IMG/VR virus record: IMGVR_UViG_3300047376_000198
Coordinates: 1 to 23,264 of that record
Origin: a virus
Reading direction: 5' to 3' (one strand)
DNA: 23,264 bases
In this document: positions 20,835 through 23,264 of the stretch, piece by piece
Layout of the letters: each line of letters starts with the position of its first letter
How positions within the stretch are numbered: the first letter of the stretch is position 1
The notes under the pieces: generated by a model
The model's input: the letters and a program-made list of their open reading frames with translations, nothing else
Databases searched by the model: none
What the model was told of the DNA's origin: nothing
Translations under genes and position numbers: made by a program

Positions 20835-20865
20835 CAAAGGTAAACGTTTTTTTTTACAAAGTAAA
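20835..20865 (-). promoter_or_regulatory. Promoter for the NinG unit (TTTA-N19-TACCTTTG)
   Basis: Minus strand TACCTTTG (20835-20842) is a full match to the -7 element. Nineteen bases upstream is TTTA (20862-20865), three of four to TTTG; a TTTG occurs nearer at 14 bases spacing. Poly-A spacer. It lies between the basic 44-residue gene and the 79-residue gene, where a new transcript is needed. Confidence 0.7.
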
Positions 20866-20888
20866 TAGATGTTTATAACTAATTATAA

Positions 20889-21023
20889 TCATTTACCTTG
20901 TCCTCTATATTTCTTACTGTAAATTTTACTGGATTTTAGGCTACTTGTTTTGCTTTTAGCGTGTATGCCTTTACGCTTTCTCTTAGGCTTTCTTTCGTAG
21001 TTTCCTATTATTTGTTTTGCCAT
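20889..21023 (-). CDS. Small very basic protein (44 aa), conserved type, unknown
   Basis: MAKQIIGNYERKPKRKRKGI and HAKSKTSSLKSSKIYSKKYR, then GQGK. Strongly basic, with the GIHAKSKTS...KYRGQG pattern that I associate with tiny proteins in Bacteroidota and marine phages. Its ATG is in a TAATG overlap with the holin gene stop, so it is a true gene. Nucleic-acid or virion-associated role suspected from charge alone. Confidence 0.75.
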   Translation of the reverse strand: MAKQIIGNYERKPKRKRKGIHAKSKTSSLKSSKIYSKKYRGQGK

Positions 21024-21433
21024 TACTGATGAAGTTTATTACCCATTACTTTCTCTACACCCCTGCTACCAAAATATCCACCTATAACCACACTAAGTAG
21101 TCCAGTAATAGAATCTAAACTATATCCCATATACCATCCTACTACATAGCTAATAGAAAAAAAAGCTAAAGTTAAAGGTCTGACATTTTGTGCTAACCAT
21201 CCACTTCTACTATCTGCAACCCATCTACGAGTTACACCATCCATTTCGGCACGTTCTAAGCGTAGTTTTTCAAGTGCAAGGTCTTTGTCCTCACTTGACA
21301 TATCAGAACCGCCTATAATCGCTTCTATGACGTTTCCTACAGGTGTATCTTCTGCTATTGCACCAACTACCTTTGGTATCTTTTTAAGTAGGAAAGAACC
21401 TACTGCGGTGTCTTTAAATTTCTTTTTAGGCAT
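21023..21433 (-). CDS. Holin of the 3TM (GTA-holin-like) family
   Basis: A 136-residue protein. Residues 1-80 are a soluble basic/charged part with DKDLALEKLRLERAEMDGVT and RRWVADSRSGWLAQNVRPLT. Residues ~82-130 hold two or three hydrophobic segments (LAFFSISYVVGWYMGYSLDS, LLSVVIGGYFGSRGVEKVMG). The W...D..S.WL..NVRPLT pattern is that of the Holin_3TMs family (PF11351), which makes membrane lesions for endolysin release. It follows the endolysin gene by 18 bases. Confidence 0.8.
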   Translation of the reverse strand: MPKKKFKDTAVGSFLLKKIPKVVGAIAEDTPVGNVIEAIIGGSDMSSEDKDLALEKLRLERAEMDGVTRRWVADSRSGWLAQNVRPLTLAFFSISYVVGWYMGYSLDSITGLLSVVIGGYFGSRGVEKVMGNKLHQ

Positions 21434-21451
21434 AGCGTACTACCAACTGTA

Positions 21452-21841
21452 TTAGTATGTCCAAATAACTTGTTGTGATTTACCTTTTTCAGCCGAGTCG
21501 CAATGTATGAAGGTAGAGGCAATCCCCACCCTTGTGAATCCTGCATCAAGTAACGCTGATATAATAACGAATCTGCTTTTTGAGTCTGTGCAATGTATAT
21601 CTGCTGCCTTGCCGATAAGGTGGGCAGACTTAGTTGGTTCTTTTCCCAATTTTTTATAAATAGAGTTGTGGTGTTCTTGGGTTCGGTAGCCACTATTGAT
21701 TTTAAAGGGTATCCCTGCAATTTGACGTGCGTTGTCCAACTTCTGCAAGAAATCACTATCCATATTAACCCCACTATTAGGTAGTGTTGGGCAGGAAAAT
21801 TCTTCAAGTGTAAAGTATTTAAGGTTTGTCATCGTGTTCAA
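21452..21841 (-). CDS. M15-family peptidase endolysin
   Basis: A 129-residue peptidoglycan peptidase. It has INSGYRTQEHHN (48-59), HLIGKAADIH with zinc ligands His74 and Asp81, and FIHCD with the third ligand His113, the M15A/M15C signature. It hydrolyses peptide crosslinks or stem peptides of host cell wall. No signal peptide is seen, so export needs the neighbouring holin. It overlaps the two-TM protein by 23 bases. Confidence 0.9.
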   Translation of the reverse strand: MNTMTNLKYFTLEEFSCPTLPNSGVNMDSDFLQKLDNARQIAGIPFKINSGYRTQEHHNSIYKKLGKEPTKSAHLIGKAADIHCTDSKSRFVIISALLDAGFTRVGIASTFIHCDSAEKGKSQQVIWTY

Positions 21842-22178
21842 TAGCCTTGTTTATTAGCAATCTATCTATTACGTCATCCTGTACTTTGATAAGTAGTTCT
21901 TCTAACTTGTCTTTTGCCATTACTAACTGCTCTACCTTGCTCTCTAAGGAATCGTTTTTGCGTTGTAACTCTATAAGTTCGTTTGGGTCTTTACCTATGA
22001 ACACATATATTGCCGCACCTATAGTAGCCACCAAAGCACCTGTAATAAGTTTAAAAGTATCATTATTTGTTTCAGGTATTTCAACGTAAGAAAGAAATAC
22101 AAGCAATAGGATAACAAAAAGAAATACTACTCCGCTTCCTATATACCCCCTAAGTTCTCTGCGTTCTCTACTATTCAT
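21819..22178 (-). CDS. Membrane protein with coiled-coil tail, lysis module (119 aa)
   Basis: Two hydrophobic segments, residues ~14-32 (GSGVVFLFVILLLVFLSYVE) and ~43-61 (LITGALVATIGAAIYVFIGK), then a charged coiled coil at ~67-105 (LIELQRKNDSLESKVEQLVM). Next to holin and endolysin, so a holin-like or spanin-like accessory. No lipobox or signal for an outer-membrane spanin partner is visible. Overlaps the 50-residue gene by ATGA. Confidence 0.65.
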   Translation of the reverse strand: MNSRERRELRGYIGSGVVFLFVILLLVFLSYVEIPETNNDTFKLITGALVATIGAAIYVFIGKDPNELIELQRKNDSLESKVEQLVMAKDKLEELLIKVQDDVIDRLLINKAIEHDDKP

Positions 22179-22327
22179 TTTGTTACTGCTTTATAGATTT
22201 GTATTATAGTAAATGTTAAAGTGGCTCCCATTACAAGCATCTTTAGCACCTCGTTTACTTCACTAACGCTAAATGCCAATGCCATTAAATTGCCAAAGTA
22301 TAATCCAAATATTTTCAAATCTTCCAT
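22175..22327 (-). CDS. Small one-TM protein (50 aa), lysis module
   Basis: MEDLKIFGLYFGNLMALAFS, then VSEVNEVLKMLVMGATLTFT and IIQIYKAVTK. Two moderately hydrophobic stretches, the second (residues ~28-45) the clear span. Linked by TAATG to the secreted protein and by ATGA to the two-TM gene. A holin-type or accessory lysis peptide is the natural guess. It is short and easily missed by length-filtered annotation. Confidence 0.65.
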   Translation of the reverse strand: MEDLKIFGLYFGNLMALAFSVSEVNEVLKMLVMGATLTFTIIQIYKAVTK

Positions 22328-22626
22328 TATCTTATTTTGTAAAATAACCAAGCCTTTTTATCTCTTGGTTTACATACTACCATAGTTTCATTTCCTACAT
22401 AGTAGCATAGCTGATAGTTGTCTAAGGTGTCTTTGCGTATAATACGCATACCTTCTTCTGTTAGTTCTATATTGCCTTTTGCTAAAGTAGATTCTTTGGT
22501 AAACCTTTCAAAGGTGTTGTTTTCTCTGATGGTTACATACTCACCCTCTTGGCTAACCCATAACCCATAGATATCCTCTTGGGCAAATGTGAATGTACTA
22601 AGTAGTATAAAAAAAAGTTTCTTCAT
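22327..22626 (-). CDS. Secreted protein (99 aa), lipocalin-like pattern
   Basis: Signal peptide MKKLFFILLSTFTFAQ with probable cleavage after the Ala-Gln or nearby. The mature part repeats short beta strands (IYGLWVSQEGEYVTIRENNT, YQLCYYVGNETMVVCKPRD) with WVSQEGEYVTI, resembling small lipocalin-like beta proteins. Linked by TAATG to the fibre gene upstream. A periplasmic phage protein could affect superinfection or lysis, but its function is unknown. Confidence 0.65.
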   Translation of the reverse strand: MKKLFFILLSTFTFAQEDIYGLWVSQEGEYVTIRENNTFERFTKESTLAKGNIELTEEGMRIIRKDTLDNYQLCYYVGNETMVVCKPRDKKAWLFYKIR

Positions 22627-23264
22627 TATTTAAAAGCCATATATAGGTATTGACCACCATCTGTATTAATAGAGCCACCAAACTGTGATGTACTCATATT
22701 AAAGCCTGTGCCTGTTATGTTTATTGATGTTGTTGTGCCACCCTCAGCTTCAGAGTCACTTAAATCTGCATAAAGGATTTTAGATAACGGACTTGTAGTA
22801 TCTCTTTTATTATCAAAAATTACCCAATCATTTGCGGAGTCTGTTCTTTTTATCATTACCCAACTTGGTTCAAATCCTGTGGTTATTGTTGTAATTGCGG
22901 ATGCTCCATTCCCCTCATAACTCCCTATCTTACTATATCCTGCAATACTTTTCCAAACGTAGGCTATCATTTCATTACCACTTGAATTTACTTCTGAGCC
23001 ACCACTGCTTCCCGCCTGAAATGTGGTTGCATTTACTGTACCAAACCTGTTTGTATATTGGGAGGAACTTGAATTCAAATCTAAAAACAAAGTTTCACTT
23101 GCAGATGAAAATGCACTTGACCAAGTTGCCCAGCTTGTGCCATTTGTATCAAGGTTTTTAACAATAATCAAGTCGGGTGTGGTCGCAACCCCATCTACTT
23201 CAATTCCGTGTCCAATAGTGTCACCTATTGTAGATGACCCTGTGTATTTCACAATACTAAACCC
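22626..23264 (-). CDS. Fibre/adhesin C-terminal region (DUF7483-type), 5' end outside window
   Basis: The open frame runs off the right edge and reads GFSIVKYTGSSTIGDTIGHG at the boundary, so the gene is truncated by the window; the GTG at 23252 is not its start. At least 212 residues remain. Two related units are visible: GFSIVKYTG...PDLIIVKN...W, and GYSKIGSYEGNGA...TGFEPSWVMIKRTDSANDWV...YLYMAFK. This is the DUF7483-type pattern seen in phage tail-fibre proteins, and is a candidate for receptor binding. Confidence 0.8.
   Translation of the reverse strand, partial: GFSIVKYTGSSTIGDTIGHGIEVDGVATTPDLIIVKNLDTNGTSWATWSSAFSSASETLFLDLNSSSSQYTNRFGTVNATTFQAGSSGGSEVNSSGNEMIAYVWKSIAGYSKIGSYEGNGASAITTITTGFEPSWVMIKRTDSANDWVIFDNKRDTTSPLSKILYADLSDSEAEGGTTTSINITGTGFNMSTSQFGGSINTDGGQYLYMAFK

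Noticed and set aside
20793-20837. TTG start that extends the 79-residue gene to 94 residues
   Set aside because: It begins inside the -7 promoter element; the internal ATG at 20792 follows a typical AT-rich leader.
21400-21807. A long open frame overlapping the endolysin in another frame
   Set aside because: It lies across the M15 peptidase with zinc ligands and its translation has no recognisable pattern; it is a shadow frame.
23250-23252. GTG as start of the fibre gene
   Set aside because: The frame continues open to the window edge with GFSIVKYTG, which fits the domain, so the gene is truncated by the window.
1-23264. tRNA genes, integrase, attachment sites, toxin-antitoxin pair
   Set aside because: I looked for tRNA-like cloverleaf ends, recombinase motifs (RHxRY) and paired toxin-antitoxin small genes and saw none that I could support.

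Overview
This window looks like the larger part of a double-stranded DNA tailed phage genome, probably a siphovirus infecting a member of the Bacteroidota (most likely a flavobacterium, perhaps marine). The evidence for the host is: AT-rich DNA (roughly 30-33% G+C in lines I counted); almost no Shine-Dalgarno sequences before starts; promoters of the Bacteroidota form TTTG-N19-TAnnTTTG; and proteins of types I know mainly from flavobacterial phages (a DUF3127-type single-strand-binding-like protein, an XkdF-type protease, a DUF7483-type fibre domain). Every credible gene lies on the minus strand, so transcription runs from position 23264 down to 1. Neighbours are mostly joined by ATGA, TAATG or short overlaps, as in long polycistronic units. 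No integrase, repressor, tRNA gene or CRISPR array was seen.

In transcription order: (1) 23264-20889 holds the end of a fibre/adhesin gene (cut by the window edge), a secreted 99-residue protein, and a lysis region with a 50-residue one-TM protein, a two-TM coiled-coil protein, an M15 peptidase endolysin, a 3TM holin and a small very basic protein. (2) 20860-20104 is a small unit with a promoter, a 79-residue protein, NinG and a terminator. (3) 20069-16143 is early/replication: a DUF3127-type protein, a DnaB/RecA-fold helicase, a sigma-70-like factor, a CxC/CxxC protein, a PD-(D/E)XK nuclease candidate and a MazG-like protein. (4) A near-consensus promoter at 16112-16142 starts the next unit: a 51-residue protein, a RecE/RecB-like exonuclease, an AT-rich T5orf172-domain gene, a 58-residue protein, a stand-alone DnaA domain IV, a SET-domain protein, a 25-residue membrane peptide, a second T5orf172-domain gene with a terminase-small-subunit-like N-terminus, then small and large terminase subunits. 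(5) A promoter at 11296-11326 drives three small unknown genes bracketed by two similar hairpins. (6) 10463-80 is virion assembly: a tail chaperone pair probably made by -1 frameshifting on a run of nine T, tail/neck completion proteins, an Ig-like tail protein, two large tail/baseplate proteins, a short tape measure, an XkdF-type protease, and two surface proteins, one with four tandem Ig-like repeats. A new gene begins at 32 and runs off the left edge.

Portal and major capsid genes are not recognisable here. The XkdF-type protease, normally a head gene, lies after the tape measure, so the head module probably sits beyond the left edge.

The most notable points are the frameshift, the pair of low-G+C T5orf172 genes (one with a TerS-like start beside the terminase genes), the phage SET protein, the stand-alone DnaA DNA-binding domain, the phage sigma factor alongside promoters of several strengths, a mini-ORF repeating the start of a nearby tail gene, and about ten genes of 25-58 residues that a length-filtered annotation would miss. 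Function calls come from motif recognition by eye; no database search was run.
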